From positions 1 through 64,000 of the forward strand of contig JACQDN010000076.1 of the NCBI GenBank assembly GCA_016201105.1: a stretch of 64,000 nucleotides of DNA. Reading direction: 5' to 3'. How positions within the stretch are numbered: the first letter of the stretch is position 1; each line of letters starts with the position of its first letter. Origin of the DNA: Pseudomonadota bacterium (lineage in GTDB: Bacteria > Pseudomonadota > Alphaproteobacteria > Micropepsales > Micropepsaceae). Of the stretch, positions 25,467 through 35,318 are shown in pieces. Below the pieces are notes generated by a model. The model was not told the DNA's origin, made no database searches, and saw only the letters and a program-made list of their open reading frames with translations. Both the position numbers and the translations under genes were made by a program.

Positions 25467-25499
25467 AGGCTTCACTCTATCGCGTCATGCGTCACAAAA

Positions 25500-25533
25500 G
25501 AAAACGGCGGCTCCGCATCGCGGAACCGCCGTC
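25500..25533 (-). terminator. Rho-independent terminator of the repeat-protein gene
   Basis: Stem ACGGCGGCTCCGC / GCGGAACCGCCGT around 25504-25532; on the minus strand the stem is followed by TTTTCTTTT. It lies 18 bp after the stop of the gene at 25550. Confidence 0.8.
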
Positions 25534-25549
25534 TCTCATGCAAGCACTG

Positions 25550-26539
25550 CTACTGGCGCAGCCAATAGGTCATCGGCGGATTGGGCCGCGCGACGAAACA
25601 TTGGCGGTTCAAGTTGTACGCAGTGATGATCGACATGGCTTGATCGGCCTGCGGCTTGTTGGAGCCGAAATCGGCGATCCATTGGCCGCTATCGACGATT
25701 TTCCACGCGCCGCCCACATGCTCGACATGAGTGGTGGCGGGATTGAAGCCGATGCAATCGTCGCCCGGCATTCCGTTGTGGGGAATGTTGTTGCCCTTCT
25801 TCCAATAGGTCATGGAAGGATTGGGCCGGCCGACAAAGCATTGCTGGTTGAAGTTGTAGTGATGCACGACATCCTCGGCCTGATGCGCGGCCGCAGCGTT
25901 GCCGCCGAAGTCGAGAATCCATTGGCTGCCGTCCACCAGCTTCCAGTCGCCACCGACGAACGCGGCCTGCGTCGTGTCAGGGTTGAAGCCGATGCAGTCT
26001 TCACTCATCGGACCGGGGCCGGGCGGTGTGCCAGGACCGGGAGGCGTTCCAGGGCCAGGCGGGAAGCCTGGCGGCCATCCCGGAGGCCAACCGGGAAATC
26101 CGAACATGGCGCGCTGCAAGCGGCCGTTCATGTCGAAGTCGCGCCGGCCCGAACCGTCGTTGAAGTCGGTCAGGATTTCGAACTGCAGGCGATTGCCATT
26201 GCGTTCGCGCAAGACGATCGTGCGCCGGGCAAAGCCCTGATCGAACACCGCCAGCACGCTCCTCACGTGATCGGAACCGGGCGAGTCGAAATAACTGTGC
26301 GCGACCACGTCACCCCAATCGCAATCGGAAGGGTGACATTGACCGAACACGCGCACACGCACCCGGTTGGGGCCTTGGGGCGTAACCACCATGCGGGTGA
26401 CGCCGGTGGTGTCGCTATCCTGATTGACCCAATTGCCTACGAAGTCGGAAACGTCTGCGGATGCGGCCCCCGCCAGTCCGAGCGTGCCCAACAACGTGGC
26501 GGCAAAAATGCCGCCCTTGCGCAAAAACCCAAATGTCAT
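25550..26539 (-). CDS. Exported two-repeat protein with proline-glycine linker
   Basis: 329 residues. Signal peptide ([17 protein letters not shown]), then an N-terminal domain of about 120 residues ([20 protein letters not shown]...), then the linker [20 protein letters not shown], then two copies of a domain of about 68 residues. Each copy reads CIGFNP-TT, GG-WK-VD, QWI-DFG-N, QCFV-RPNP-MTYW. This module occurs in other exported bacterial proteins of unknown function. The duplicated C-terminus suggests surface or ligand binding. Confidence 0.75.
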   Translation of the reverse strand: MTFGFLRKGGIFAATLLGTLGLAGAASADVSDFVGNWVNQDSDTTGVTRMVVTPQGPNRVRVRVFGQCHPSDCDWGDVVAHSYFDSPGSDHVRSVLAVFDQGFARRTIVLRERNGNRLQFEILTDFNDGSGRRDFDMNGRLQRAMFGFPGWPPGWPPGFPPGPGTPPGPGTPPGPGPMSEDCIGFNPDTTQAAFVGGDWKLVDGSQWILDFGGNAAAAHQAEDVVHHYNFNQQCFVGRPNPSMTYWKKGNNIPHNGMPGDDCIGFNPATTHVEHVGGAWKIVDSGQWIADFGSNKPQADQAMSIITAYNLNRQCFVARPNPPMTYWLRQ

Positions 26540-26690
26540 GGGAAACTCCCGAGATATCCCCGCGCAGACCTCCCTCTCGGCCCCGCGGGAACAACGAAGT
26601 TTACCCTAGGTTTCGCGGCAGGAATACGACACGGAATTGGGCGGTTTGGCCGCTGGACCCCAGGAATACCCGCCGCTATACCCCCGCCTC

Positions 26691-26716
26691 GGCCTCAAGC
26701 AGCGAAGCGGTAGGCC
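26691..26716. repeat. Mini-palindrome D upstream of lepA
   Basis: GGCCTCAAGCAGCGAAGCGG then TAGGCC, one base different from the copy inside pheT. It ends 14 bp before the lepA start, so it lies in the lepA leader and could form a stem next to the ribosome site. Confidence 0.65.
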
Positions 26717-26730
26717 ATTTTAGAGACTCC

Positions 26731-28533
26731 ATGACCGACCTCGCCCTCATCCGCAATTTCTCGATCATCGCCCATATCGACCATGGCAAATCGACCCTGG
26801 CCGACCGGCTGATCCAGGTTACCGGCGGGCTCACCATTCGCGAGATGAAGGACCAGGTGCTCGATTCCATGGATATCGAGCGCGAGCGCGGCATCACCAT
26901 CAAGGCGCAAACCGTGCGCCTCACCTACACCGCCAAAGACGGCAAGACCTACACGCTGAACCTGATGGACACGCCGGGCCATGTGGACTTCGCCTATGAA
27001 GTTTCGCGCTGCCTCGCCGCCTGCGAGGGCGCGCTTTTGGTGGTGGATGCGAGCCAGGGTGTGGAAGCGCAGACGCTGGCCAATGTCTATCAGGCGATCG
27101 ACGCGCATCTGGAAATCGTGCCGGTGCTGAACAAGATCGACCTGCCCGCCGCCGAGCCCGAGCGCATCCGCCAGCAGATCGAAGACGTCATCGGCATCGA
27201 TGCGTCCGAAGCGGTCGCCATTTCCGCCAAGACCGGCCTCAACATTGAAGACGTGCTCGAAGCGGTCGTCACGCGGCTGCCGCCGCCCAAGGGCGATGCG
27301 AATGCGCCGCTCAAGGCGCTCTTGGTGGACAGCTGGTACGATTCCTATCTCGGCGTCGTCGTGCTGGTGCGCATCGTCGACGGCGAAATCAGGAAGGGCC
27401 AGAAGATCCGCATGATGGCGGCCGACGCCGTCTATCAGGTGGAACGCGTCGGCGTTTTCACGCCCAAGCAAGTGGCGGTGGATTCGCTCGGTCCCGGCGA
27501 AATCGGCTTCATCACCGCGCAGATCAAGGAAGTGGCCGACACGCAGATCGGCGACACCATCACCGAGGAAAAGCGCGGGGCCACGACGGCGCTTGCGGGC
27601 TTCAAGCCGGCGCAGCAGGTGGTGTTCTGCGGCCTCTTCCCGGTGGACGCGGCGCAGTTCGAAGATCTGCGCAATGCGCTCGGCCGCCTGCACCTGAACG
27701 ATGCGAGTTTCACCTACGAGATGGAAACCAGCGCAGCGCTCGGCTTTGGCTTTCGCTGCGGCTTTCTTGGGCTGCTGCATCTGGAAATCATCCAGGAACG
27801 GCTGGAGCGCGAGTTCAATCTCGATCTTATCGCGACGGCGCCGAGCGTGATCTATCGCCTGCACATGAGCGACGGCACGACGCGGGAGCTGCACAATCCG
27901 GCGGACATGCCGGACGTGACGCGCATCGCCTTCATCGAAGAACCATGGATCAAGGCGACGATCCTGGTGCCCGACGACTATCTGGGCGCGGTGCTGAAGC
28001 TCTGCGAAGATCGCCGCGGCACGCAGATCGAGCTGACCTATGCCGGTTCGCGCGCGATGGTGATTTATCGGCTGCCGCTCAACGAAGTGGTGTTCGACTT
28101 CTATGACCGCTTGAAATCGGTGTCACGCGGCTATGCCAGCTTCGACTATCACCTCGACGGCTACGAAGAGGGCGATCTCGTAAAGATGTCGATCCTGGTC
28201 AACGGCGATCCGGTCGACGCGCTTTCTATGATCGTGAACCGCGCTCGCGCCGATGCCCGCGGCCGGGTGATGTGCGAAAAGCTCAAGGAGTTGATCCCGC
28301 GCCATCTCTTCCAGATTCCGATTCAAGCGGCCATCGGCGGCAAGATCATCGCGCGCGAAACCATCAGCGCGCTGCGCAAGGACGTCACCGCCAAATGCTA
28401 CGGCGGCGACATCACCCGCAAACGCAAGCTCCTCGACAAGCAGAAAGAGGGCAAGAAGAAGATGCGCCAGTTCGGCAAGGTGGAGATTCCCCAGGAAGCC
28501 TTCATCGCGGCGCTGAAGATGGATCAGGACTAG
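26731..28533 (+). CDS. lepA: Elongation factor 4 (LepA), translational GTPase
   Basis: 600 residues. It back-translocates or remodels stalled ribosomes. G1 is [13 protein letters not shown]2 lies around [13 protein letters not shown]3 is [10 protein letters not shown]4 is LNKIDLP, G5 is SAKTG. Domains II-V follow and the LepA-specific C-terminal domain ends [20 protein letters not shown]. Start ATG 26731 matches the family, although only a weak AGAGA precedes it. Confidence 0.97.
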   Translation: MTDLALIRNFSIIAHIDHGKSTLADRLIQVTGGLTIREMKDQVLDSMDIERERGITIKAQTVRLTYTAKDGKTYTLNLMDTPGHVDFAYEVSRCLAACEGALLVVDASQGVEAQTLANVYQAIDAHLEIVPVLNKIDLPAAEPERIRQQIEDVIGIDASEAVAISAKTGLNIEDVLEAVVTRLPPPKGDANAPLKALLVDSWYDSYLGVVVLVRIVDGEIRKGQKIRMMAADAVYQVERVGVFTPKQVAVDSLGPGEIGFITAQIKEVADTQIGDTITEEKRGATTALAGFKPAQQVVFCGLFPVDAAQFEDLRNALGRLHLNDASFTYEMETSAALGFGFRCGFLGLLHLEIIQERLEREFNLDLIATAPSVIYRLHMSDGTTRELHNPADMPDVTRIAFIEEPWIKATILVPDDYLGAVLKLCEDRRGTQIELTYAGSRAMVIYRLPLNEVVFDFYDRLKSVSRGYASFDYHLDGYEEGDLVKMSILVNGDPVDALSMIVNRARADARGRVMCEKLKELIPRHLFQIPIQAAIGGKIIARETISALRKDVTAKCYGGDITRKRKLLDKQKEGKKKMRQFGKVEIPQEAFIAALKMDQD

Positions 28534-28553
28534 ATAACAGTTTCAATGTCCTG

Positions 28554-28841
28554 TCAGGCGGCTTTGCGCTTGGGCAATTTCTTGATTTCTGAGCCGATCG
28601 CATTTTCGGCGAGCCGAAGCTCGTAGAGTTTCTGCAGATTCAACCACATCTCAGCGCTTGTACCGAAATAGTGGCCGAGACGGAGCGCCGTATCGGCGGT
28701 CACCGCTCGCTTCTCGTTGAGAATTCCAGTGATCCGGTTTGTCGGCACACCTAGCTGTCGCGCCAAATCGGTCGCCGACATTTCCAATTCTTCAAGTGCC
28801 TCGGCCAGGTGTTCCCCGGGATGGATAGGGTCACGTGCCAT
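28554..28841 (-). CDS. higA: HigA-type antitoxin (XRE family)
   Basis: 95 residues from ATG 28841. It has the HigA start PIHPGEHLAEALEELEMSAT, the helix-turn-helix LARQLGVPTNRITGILNEKR, and RLGHYFGTSAEMWLNLQ. It neutralises HigB and represses the operon through the palindrome upstream of higB. The toxin gene comes first, the usual higBA order, with 8 bp between them. Confidence 0.92.
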   Translation of the reverse strand: MARDPIHPGEHLAEALEELEMSATDLARQLGVPTNRITGILNEKRAVTADTALRLGHYFGTSAEMWLNLQKLYELRLAENAIGSEIKKLPKRKAA

Positions 28842-28849
28842 GTTCGACC

Positions 28850-29134
28850 TCAATGATAGTCCACAATTTCAACGCTGCTGGGACCAGAAGTGCTCGCCGC
28901 CCATATAAAGCAGATGCGCCACTGATCGTTGATGCGTACACTCCACTGTCCTCTTCGATCGCCTTTGAGTTTTTCGAGTCGATGCCCCGGAAAATTTGCG
29001 ATGTCAGCCAGTCCAGTTGCGGTGTTCAACCTATCCAGAACACGTTCCGCCTTCCGGCGAAACGGTTCGAATTGTTTGATCCTTTCGCCACGCGCAAATT
29101 TCTCGGTTCGCACGTCGCGATAGTCTAGGATCAT
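28850..29134 (-). CDS. higB: HigB/RelE-type toxin
   Basis: 94 residues from ATG 29134. RelE fold landmarks: an N-terminal helix with ERIKQFEPFRRKAERVLDRL, then NFPGHRLEKLKGDRRGQWSV and the last strands INDQWRICFIW...VEIVDYH. The family cleaves mRNA on the ribosome when HigA is lost. The gene looks intact and in frame with a well-formed promoter. Confidence 0.92.
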   Translation of the reverse strand: MILDYRDVRTEKFARGERIKQFEPFRRKAERVLDRLNTATGLADIANFPGHRLEKLKGDRRGQWSVRINDQWRICFIWAASTSGPSSVEIVDYH

Positions 29135-29143
29135 GTTGCGTTG

Positions 29144-29180
29144 ACAATACTGAAGATTATGCGTTACGTCAAGCGTAACG
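29144..29180 (-). promoter_or_regulatory. higBA promoter with palindromic operator
   Basis: On the minus strand, -35 TTGACG (29167-29172) and -10 TATTGT (29144-29149) are 17 bp apart, with the higB ATG 10 bp downstream. The palindrome CGTTACG-N5-CGTAACG (29162-29180) covers the -35 box, a typical position for an autorepressing HigA operator. It also lies 10 bp upstream of the divergent TTG-start gene. Confidence 0.75.
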
Positions 29181-29190
29181 GAGGACCGCT

Positions 29191-29595
29191 TTGACCGAAC
29201 TCGATCTTCTCAATCTCGCGCGTTCGACGACCCAGAACGAAGTCAGCATGTTCGGGCAAGTCATCACTATCAATTTCGCGATGGTGGTGGCCATCTACTA
29301 TTTCCTCAATCAAGCCAACCTGGTGATGAAGATCTTCACTTACTTCTTCGCCTATCTCGTGGGCATGATGCTCTATTTGGGCGAGATGCTGCTCGAGACG
29401 AATGTGAAGTCGGCCGTGCTGCAATCGCTGCGGGCGCTGCCGCATCCCTCGTCCGTGACCCAGCGCTACCTGGGCGTGGGCGACAGCTGGCTTGGTCTTG
29501 CGACATCCGTTCTCTTCAACGGCGCATTCTGGATTCTGGCGCTGACGATGTTTTACCTCCTCTTTTTCTGGAAGAAGTCCGAACCACGTCACTGA
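29191..29595 (+). CDS. Hypothetical membrane protein with TTG start
   Basis: 134 residues from TTG 29191 behind GGAGG at 6 nt. Three probable membrane segments: INFAMVVAIYYFLNQANLVM, FTYFFAYLVGMMLYLGEML and VLFNGAFWILALTMFYLLFF. No family recognised. Its promoter region is shared with the higBA operator, so HigA could affect it. Confidence 0.7.
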   Translation: MTELDLLNLARSTTQNEVSMFGQVITINFAMVVAIYYFLNQANLVMKIFTYFFAYLVGMMLYLGEMLLETNVKSAVLQSLRALPHPSSVTQRYLGVGDSWLGLATSVLFNGAFWILALTMFYLLFFWKKSEPRH

Positions 29596-29655
29596 TTGCG
29601 GCGGATTGGCACCGCGCTTTGCGCGAGCCATGCGCGTGCCTCTATAAGTCCTCAC

Positions 29656-30315
29656 ATGGCCGGCACCGTCGCCCTCATCGATTATGGCTCGGGGAATTTG
29701 CGTTCCGCCGAGAAGGCACTGGCGCGCGCAAGCCTCGAAGGCGCGACGGGGCATACCATCGTGGTGACCGACAAACCCGACGTCGTGAGCCGGGCGGAGC
29801 GCATCGTGCTGCCGGGCGTTGGCGCGTTTGCCGATTGCATGGCCGGACTTTCGAAGATCGCCGGCATGATCGAGGCGCTGGGAGGAGCGGTACGAGACCG
29901 CGGCGTGCCGTTCCTCGGCATCTGCGTCGGCATGCAGCTGCTGGCGACCGTGGGGCGCGAATTCGGCGACACCAAAGGTCTCGGCTGGATCGAAGGGGAC
30001 GTGGTGCGTCTTAGCCCCGCCGATCGCTCGCTCAAGATTCCGCATATGGGCTGGAACGAATTGGAGATTGCCCAAAAGCATTCATTGGCGCATCCTTTGC
30101 TCGAAGGTCTCGGCGAAAATCCGCACGGTTATTTTGTGCATTCGTTCGAGCTGCGCGCGAGCCATCCCTCGGATGTGATTGCGACGGCCGATTATGGCGG
30201 CGCCGTCACCGCCGCCGTGGCGCGCGGCAATATCGCGGGCACGCAATTTCATCCCGAGAAGAGCCAGGCGGTGGGCTTGCGGATTCTGCGCAATTTCCTG
30301 GGCTGGACGCCGTGA
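29656..30315 (+). CDS. hisH: Imidazole glycerol phosphate synthase, glutaminase subunit
   Basis: 219 residues from ATG 29656. It releases ammonia from glutamine for HisF in histidine synthesis. [10 protein letters not shown] is the family start; the nucleophile cysteine is in [11 protein letters not shown]; the histidine and glutamate are in [10 protein letters not shown]. The stop overlaps the hisA GTG start. The partner hisF is not in this window. Confidence 0.95.
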   Translation: MAGTVALIDYGSGNLRSAEKALARASLEGATGHTIVVTDKPDVVSRAERIVLPGVGAFADCMAGLSKIAGMIEALGGAVRDRGVPFLGICVGMQLLATVGREFGDTKGLGWIEGDVVRLSPADRSLKIPHMGWNELEIAQKHSLAHPLLEGLGENPHGYFVHSFELRASHPSDVIATADYGGAVTAAVARGNIAGTQFHPEKSQAVGLRILRNFLGWTP

Positions 30316-31055
30316 TCCTGTTTCCTGCCATCGATCTGAAGGACGGCGCCTGCGTGCGCTTGAAGCGCGGCGCGATGGAAGAGGCGACGATTTACAATCG
30401 TGATCCCGCCGCGCAAGCAAAGCTCTTTGCCGAGGCGGGCTTTCAATGGCTGCACTGCGTGGACCTGAACGGGGCCTTTGAAGGACGTTCGGCCAACGCG
30501 GATGCGATCCGCGCCATCCGGGCGGCGATCGATCTTCCCATCCAGTTGGGCGGAGGCATTCGCGATCGCGCGGCCATCGAAAGCTGGCTCGCCGCCGGCA
30601 TCGCAAGGGTGATCCTGGGGACGGCGGCCTTGCGCGATCCGGCCCTGGTGAAGGAAGCGGCGAAAGCCCATCCCGGCCGGATCGCCGTAGGGATCGATGC
30701 GCGCGGGGGCAAAGTGGCCGTCGAAGGCTGGGCCGAGACGTCGGACATGGAGGCGGCCGCGCTGGCGCGCCGCTTTGAAGACGCCGGCGTCGCGGCGATC
30801 GTTTTCACAGACATCAGCCGGGACGGAATGCTGCAAGGCGTGAATGTCGACGCGACCGCAACGTTATCGAACAGTGTTCAGATTCCGATTATTGCGTCCG
30901 GAGGCGTCGCCAACGAAGCGGATATCGAGAAACTCATCGCAGCCAAGGCCCCCAACATCTTGGGGGTCGTGATCGGTCGCGCTTTGTACGATGGTCGCAT
31001 CGATGCAAGAGCCGCGTTAAGGCTGGCTACAGCTGTGGAAAACTCTGTGGATTAA
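30312..31055 (+). CDS. hisA: ProFAR isomerase (phosphoribosylformimino-AICAR-P isomerase)
   Basis: 247 residues, a TIM barrel starting [16 protein letters not shown] (catalytic Asp in AIDLKDG), with IQLGGGIRD for phosphate binding, FTDISRDGM containing the second Asp, and IIASGGVA. It catalyses the fourth step of histidine synthesis. GTG start overlapping hisH. Its last codons overlap the end of parB (convergent, 4 bp) and contain two DnaA-box-like sequences. Confidence 0.95.
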   Translation: MILFPAIDLKDGACVRLKRGAMEEATIYNRDPAAQAKLFAEAGFQWLHCVDLNGAFEGRSANADAIRAIRAAIDLPIQLGGGIRDRAAIESWLAAGIARVILGTAALRDPALVKEAAKAHPGRIAVGIDARGGKVAVEGWAETSDMEAAALARRFEDAGVAAIVFTDISRDGMLQGVNVDATATLSNSVQIPIIASGGVANEADIEKLIAAKAPNILGVVIGRALYDGRIDARAALRLATAVENSVD

Positions 31056-31229
31056 AAGCTTTGCGAGGTGTTGCTCAGACGGCGGATTATTTCGTCTAAT
31101 TGTTCCAATGACTTATAGTTAATTCTGACCTCGCCGCCCTTTTCACCTTTATGTAAAATCTGAACTTTCAACCCGAGTTTATTGGAAACATTGGATTCTA
31201 ACGCGCGCGTATCCACATCTTTATCCACA
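31034..31229. other. Cluster of DnaA-box-like sites at the hisA/parB junction
   Basis: TTTTCCACA (minus, 31034-31042) and TTATCCACA (plus, 31221-31229) match TTWTNCACA exactly; TAATCCACA (minus, 31046-31054) and GTATCCACA (31209-31217) miss by one base. An AT-richer stretch (about 31080-31200) lies between. All sites lie in coding DNA, so amino-acid constraint may explain part of this. Confidence 0.35.
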
Positions 31230-31945
31230 CGCGGCTTTGCCTTGCCTGACTTCCTGCCAGAACGCTGTTCGGCCTCGCGGACGCTAAGTCCGGCCCTCAA
31301 TATCTCGTGGGCCGCCTTTTCCGGGTCTGACGAACCGATCAACGTTCGGGCATGACCGGCGGTGAGCTTTCCGGCACGGACAAACTCCTGCACCGTCTCG
31401 GGCAAAGTGAGCAGCCGAAGCGTATTGGCGATGTGGACGCGGCTCTTGCCGACTTCCTGGGCCACTCGCTCCTGGGTGTAGGAGAACCGGTTCATCAACT
31501 CACGGTACGCGGCCGCCTCTTCAATGGCGTTCAAGTCGGCGCGCTGGACGTTCTCGATAATGGCGAACTCCAGCGCTTCGCCATCCCCGATTTCGCGAAC
31601 CACCACCGGCACGTCGTGCAGCTTGGCAAGCTGGGCCGCCCGCCAGCGCCGCTCGCCGGCGACGATTTCGAACGCATTGGCCTCACCCGCCACCGGTCGC
31701 ACCAGGATCGGCTGCAGGACACCTTTCTCGCGGATGGAGTTGGCTAGGTCCTGAAGTTCTTCCGCCGCGAAATTCTTGCGTGGCTGAAAGCGGTTAGGTT
31801 TCAAGAAGGCGATCGGTACCAAGCGGGCGCCCTTGTTTTGGGCGTCAGCCGCTTTCACGGACGCCGCCGGCTCATCGCCGATCAGCGACGAAAGTCCGCG
31901 GCCCAAACCCCGCCTTGCATCGTCGTGCAGATTGCGCGTGTTCAT
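31052..31945 (-). CDS. parB: Chromosome partitioning protein ParB
   Basis: 297 residues. N-terminal [15 protein letters not shown] contacts ParA; the CTPase/box region holds [14 protein letters not shown] and [15 protein letters not shown]; the helix-turn-helix around [20 protein letters not shown] binds parS; the C-terminal dimer domain ends ISYKSLEQL-like ([16 protein letters not shown]). It loads on the two parS sites downstream of parA and spreads. parA lies 9 bp upstream. Confidence 0.97.
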   Translation of the reverse strand: MNTRNLHDDARRGLGRGLSSLIGDEPAASVKAADAQNKGARLVPIAFLKPNRFQPRKNFAAEELQDLANSIREKGVLQPILVRPVAGEANAFEIVAGERRWRAAQLAKLHDVPVVVREIGDGEALEFAIIENVQRADLNAIEEAAAYRELMNRFSYTQERVAQEVGKSRVHIANTLRLLTLPETVQEFVRAGKLTAGHARTLIGSSDPEKAAHEILRAGLSVREAEQRSGRKSGKAKPRVDKDVDTRALESNVSNKLGLKVQILHKGEKGGEVRINYKSLEQLDEIIRRLSNTSQSF

Positions 31946-31954
31946 AGGTTCTCC

Positions 31955-32785
31955 TTAGGCCGCCAGCCTCACGCGTTCACGCTGGATCAGCTCGCCGGCG
32001 AGTTTGATGTAGGCCTGACTGCCGGGGCACTTGAGGTCATAAACCAGCGCCGGCAGACCGTGGCTCGGCGCCTCGGATACCCTCACATTGCGGGGGATGA
32101 TCGTCTTGTAGACCTTGTCACCCATATGCCCGCGCACATCGGCTTCCACTTGCTCGGACAGCCGGTTGCGGCGGTCGAACATGGTCAGGACGATGCCCTG
32201 GATCTCGAGATCCGGGTTGAGGTTGCCCTTCACCAGGTCGATCGTTTTCAAGAGCTGGCTAAGCCCTTCCAGCGCAAAGAACTCGCATTGTAGCGGCACG
32301 ACGATGGCATGGGCCGCCGCCATGGCGTTGACTGTGAGCAGCGTCAGCGATGGCGGGCAATCGATCAACACATAGGAAAACCGCCCCGGATGCTCCTGTG
32401 CAAACTCGGCAAGCGAGTCCTTGAGGCGGAAATTGCGGCGTGGAATATCGATGAGCTCAAGCTCGGCACCCGAGAGGTCTACCGTTGAGGGCACCAGGGA
32501 AAGCCCCGGAATCTTGGTCGGCATCACGGCTTCGGCGATCTTGGCCGCGCCCACCACCACGTCATAGGTCGTAAGCTTCCGCTCCGCCCTGGGCACGCCC
32601 AGTCCGGTCGAGGCGTTGCCTTGTGGATCGATATCGACCACCAGGGTTGGCGCTCCCACGGCGGCCAAGGCCGTCCCAAGGTTGATGGCAGTGGTTGTCT
32701 TGCCCACGCCGCCTTTCTGATTGGCGACGACCAGGATTCGCGGGCCACTAGCCCGGGCGTTTGGTCTGTTTTGCGTGACCGACAT
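31955..32785 (-). CDS. parA: Chromosome partitioning ATPase ParA
   Basis: 276 residues from ATG 32785. Deviant Walker A VANQKGGVGKTTTAINLG, Walker A' DIDPQGNAS and Walker B VLIDCPPSLTLLTVNA. It moves ParB-parS complexes on the nucleoid. The start overlaps the end of rsmG by 38 bp, so parA, parB and the mnm/rsm genes form one leftward operon. Confidence 0.97.
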   Translation of the reverse strand: MSVTQNRPNARASGPRILVVANQKGGVGKTTTAINLGTALAAVGAPTLVVDIDPQGNASTGLGVPRAERKLTTYDVVVGAAKIAEAVMPTKIPGLSLVPSTVDLSGAELELIDIPRRNFRLKDSLAEFAQEHPGRFSYVLIDCPPSLTLLTVNAMAAAHAIVVPLQCEFFALEGLSQLLKTIDLVKGNLNPDLEIQGIVLTMFDRRNRLSEQVEADVRGHMGDKVYKTIIPRNVRVSEAPSHGLPALVYDLKCPGSQAYIKLAGELIQRERVRLAA

Positions 32786-33434
32786 GGCGCAGCTCCCGTA
32801 CATCCAGAATCGAGCCGGATGAATCCGTAAGGCTTGGGTGCCGTAGGGCTTTCATCCTCCAAGATTTACGGGCTTGGGTCAATTCAACCTCTACATTTTG
32901 TCCCTTGAGGAACAGGCAGATCGTATCCGGGCCCGAGAATAGCTGTGCATAGGAAAGCAGTTTGTCGAGCGGCGCGCAGGCCCTCGCGGTGACGATGTCG
33001 AAAGCCTTTGGTTTGGCCTGCTCCATTCGCTCATTGCGGACTTCGACCCTCGCCAGTACGCGCTGCGCCGCAGCCTTGAGAAACTCGGACTTTTTGCGGG
33101 TCGCTTCGAACAGCGTGACCGATAGTTCAGGGCGCAGCATGGCGAGCACAAGTCCTGGAAACCCTGCTCCACTGCCAAGATCAGCCACGGTCTTGGCGCC
33201 GGTGGGAATCAACGCCAGCAGCTGTGCGCTGTCCCAGACATGACGGCGCCAGACTTCGGCGAGCGACGACTTCGAGACGAGATTGTGTCTGGCGTTCCAC
33301 TCCTCAAGCAGCGCGACGAAAGCCTTTAGTCGCGCGAGTGTTTCACGTGAAACATCGGTCTCGCGCGCGAAGTCTTCCGGCCCGAAAGAGTTAGGAGGCA
33401 CGTCTGGATTCTCGCGCGGCTTTCGCGCGGACAT
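32748..33434 (-). CDS. rsmG: 16S rRNA (guanine-N7) methyltransferase RsmG (GidB)
   Basis: 228 residues. SAM motif [18 protein letters not shown], plus [20 protein letters not shown] (upstream helix) and [15 protein letters not shown]. It methylates 16S rRNA near the decoding site. The start ATG lies 44 bp inside the end of mnmG. A perfect parS site is embedded in its coding sequence at codons for DVSRETLA. Confidence 0.96.
   Translation of the reverse strand: MSARKPRENPDVPPNSFGPEDFARETDVSRETLARLKAFVALLEEWNARHNLVSKSSLAEVWRRHVWDSAQLLALIPTGAKTVADLGSGAGFPGLVLAMLRPELSVTLFEATRKKSEFLKAAAQRVLARVEVRNERMEQAKPKAFDIVTARACAPLDKLLSYAQLFSGPDTICLFLKGQNVEVELTQARKSWRMKALRHPSLTDSSGSILDVRELRHVGHAKQTKRPG
33339..33354. 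promoter_or_regulatory. parS site 1 (inside rsmG)
   Basis: TGTTTCACGTGAAACA, a perfect match to the universal 16-bp ParB-binding site. It lies in the rsmG coding region and encodes the VSRET residues. It is about 14.3 kb from the proposed origin. Confidence 0.97.
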
Positions 33435-35262
33435 GACCGAGCACCAGCGTCAACGCCGCCGGCGTCACACCGTCGATGCGCGCGGCCTGACCGATCGTGG
33501 CGGGGCGAATGCTTGAGAGTTTGAGCATGGCTTCGGTCGAAAGCCCGTGCACCTGACGATAGTCCAACTCGGCAGGAAGCTGGAGCGCCTCGTCGCGGCG
33601 GAAGCCGACAATGTCGGCCTCTTGGCGATCGAGATAGCCCGCATATTGTGCATCGACTTCAAGCTGTTCGACCACGTCCGGACGGATACTCGAGAGTTCC
33701 GGCCAAATTTCTGTAAGCCGAGTAAAGTCGACATTGGGAAGGCTCAGGAGATCAGAGGCCGTGCGGCGAATACCGTCCTGGCGGATGGTCATGCCGTATT
33801 TCGACGCCTCGTTCGGAGTGAGTACGCGCTCGCGCATGAGGGTGCGCCCCTGCTCAAGGCGCTCCATCTTCTCGGCAAAGGCCGACTGCCGACGGGTGCC
33901 AACGCAGCCTGCCCGCTCCCCAATCGGGGTCAGCCGCTGATCGGCATTGTCCGCCCGCAGCGAAAGCCGGTACTCGGCCCGCGAAGTGAACATCCGATAG
34001 GGCTCGGTCACGCCTTTGGTCACGAGATCGTCGATCAGAACGCCAATATAGGCCGAAGCGCGATCCAGGATGATGGCATCCTGTTCGCCGGCCGCGCGCG
34101 CAGCATTCAGCCCGGCCATCAGGCCCTGTGCAGCCGCTTCTTCGTAGCCCGTGGTGCCGTTGATCTGGCCAGCTAGATAGAGGCCTTTGACACGCTTGGT
34201 TTCCAGCGACGGCAGCAATTCACGCGGGTCGACATAATCGTATTCGATGGCATAGCCAGGCCGCCGAATGACGACGTTTTCCAAGCCCGGAATGGTCTTG
34301 ACGAGGGCTGTTTGCACATCCTCTGGCAGCGAGGTGGAAATGCCGTTGGGATAGACCGTGTCGTCGTCCAAGCCTTCGGGTTCCAGGAAAATCTGGTGCG
34401 TCTCGCGGGCCGCGAAACGAACGACCTTGTCCTCGATCGAGGGGCAGTAACGCGGTCCCGTACTCTCGATCTGGCCAGAATACATCGGCGCGCGATGGAG
34501 ATTGGCCCGGATGATCGCGTGGGTTTCAGGCGTTGTGCGAGTGATGTGACAGGCAACCTGAGGCGTCGTGATCCGGCTCGTCAGAAACGAGAATGGCACC
34601 GGTGGATCGTCGCCCTGCTGTTCTTCAAGGGAAGCCCAGTTGATCGTCCGCCCGTCCAGCCGCGGCGGCGTCCCGGTCTTCAAGCGGCCCATTGCCAGGT
34701 CGAGGCCATACAGGGTCTTTGACAGCCCAAGGGATGGCGCTTCGCCCACACGTCCTGCTGGAATCTTCGTCTCGCCCATGTGGATGAGCCCGCGCAGGAA
34801 TGTACCGGTGGTGAGAACAACGGCCCCTGCAAAAATGCGTTCGCCGGAGGCCGCAATGACGCCTGCCGCTCGTCCGTTTTCCAGAATCAGGTCTTCGACC
34901 GCCGCTTCGCGGATTTCGAGATTGGCCTGCTCGGCCAAAGCGGCCTGCATGGCCTGGCGATAGAGCTTGCGGTCGGCCTGGGCGCGGGGTCCGCGGACGG
35001 CTGGGCCTTTGCGCCGGTTGAGTAGACGGAACTGGATTCCCGCGGCGTCCGCTATCCGGCCCATGACCCCGTCCAGGGCGTCGATTTCCCTGACCAGATG
35101 GCCCTTCCCCAATCCGCCAATCGCGGGGTTGCAGGACATCTCGCCGATCGTCGCCTGCATGTGCGTCAGCAGGAGCGTCCGGGCGCCAATGCGTGCGGAA
35201 GCCGCCGCGGCTTCACAGCCAGCGTGGCCTCCTCCAATCACGATGACGTCGTAGCGGGTCAT
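33391..35262 (-). CDS. mnmG: tRNA uridine-5-carboxymethylaminomethyl modification enzyme MnmG (GidA)
   Basis: 623 residues from ATG 35262. FAD-binding [40 protein letters not shown], the second half signature [17 protein letters not shown], and C-terminal helical domain. With MnmE it installs cmnm5 at wobble U34 of tRNAs. Overlaps rsmG by 44 bp; parS 2 lies just upstream. Confidence 0.97.
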   Translation of the reverse strand: MTRYDVIVIGGGHAGCEAAAASARIGARTLLLTHMQATIGEMSCNPAIGGLGKGHLVREIDALDGVMGRIADAAGIQFRLLNRRKGPAVRGPRAQADRKLYRQAMQAALAEQANLEIREAAVEDLILENGRAAGVIAASGERIFAGAVVLTTGTFLRGLIHMGETKIPAGRVGEAPSLGLSKTLYGLDLAMGRLKTGTPPRLDGRTINWASLEEQQGDDPPVPFSFLTSRITTPQVACHITRTTPETHAIIRANLHRAPMYSGQIESTGPRYCPSIEDKVVRFAARETHQIFLEPEGLDDDTVYPNGISTSLPEDVQTALVKTIPGLENVVIRRPGYAIEYDYVDPRELLPSLETKRVKGLYLAGQINGTTGYEEAAAQGLMAGLNAARAAGEQDAIILDRASAYIGVLIDDLVTKGVTEPYRMFTSRAEYRLSLRADNADQRLTPIGERAGCVGTRRQSAFAEKMERLEQGRTLMRERVLTPNEASKYGMTIRQDGIRRTASDLLSLPNVDFTRLTEIWPELSSIRPDVVEQLEVDAQYAGYLDRQEADIVGFRRDEALQLPAELDYRQVHGLSTEAMLKLSSIRPATIGQAARIDGVTPAALTLVLGHVRAKAARESRRAS

Positions 35263-35301
35263 GGCCGGCTCCATACGCGCTGGCCCAGCGCTGGACAAGG
35301 A

Positions 35302-35317
35302 TGTTTCACGTGAAACA
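35302..35317. promoter_or_regulatory. parS site 2 (between mnmE and mnmG)
   Basis: A second perfect TGTTTCACGTGAAACA in the 56-bp gap between mnmE and mnmG. It is 1.96 kb from site 1; multiple clustered parS sites strengthen ParB spreading. Confidence 0.97.
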
Positions 35318-35318
35318 T

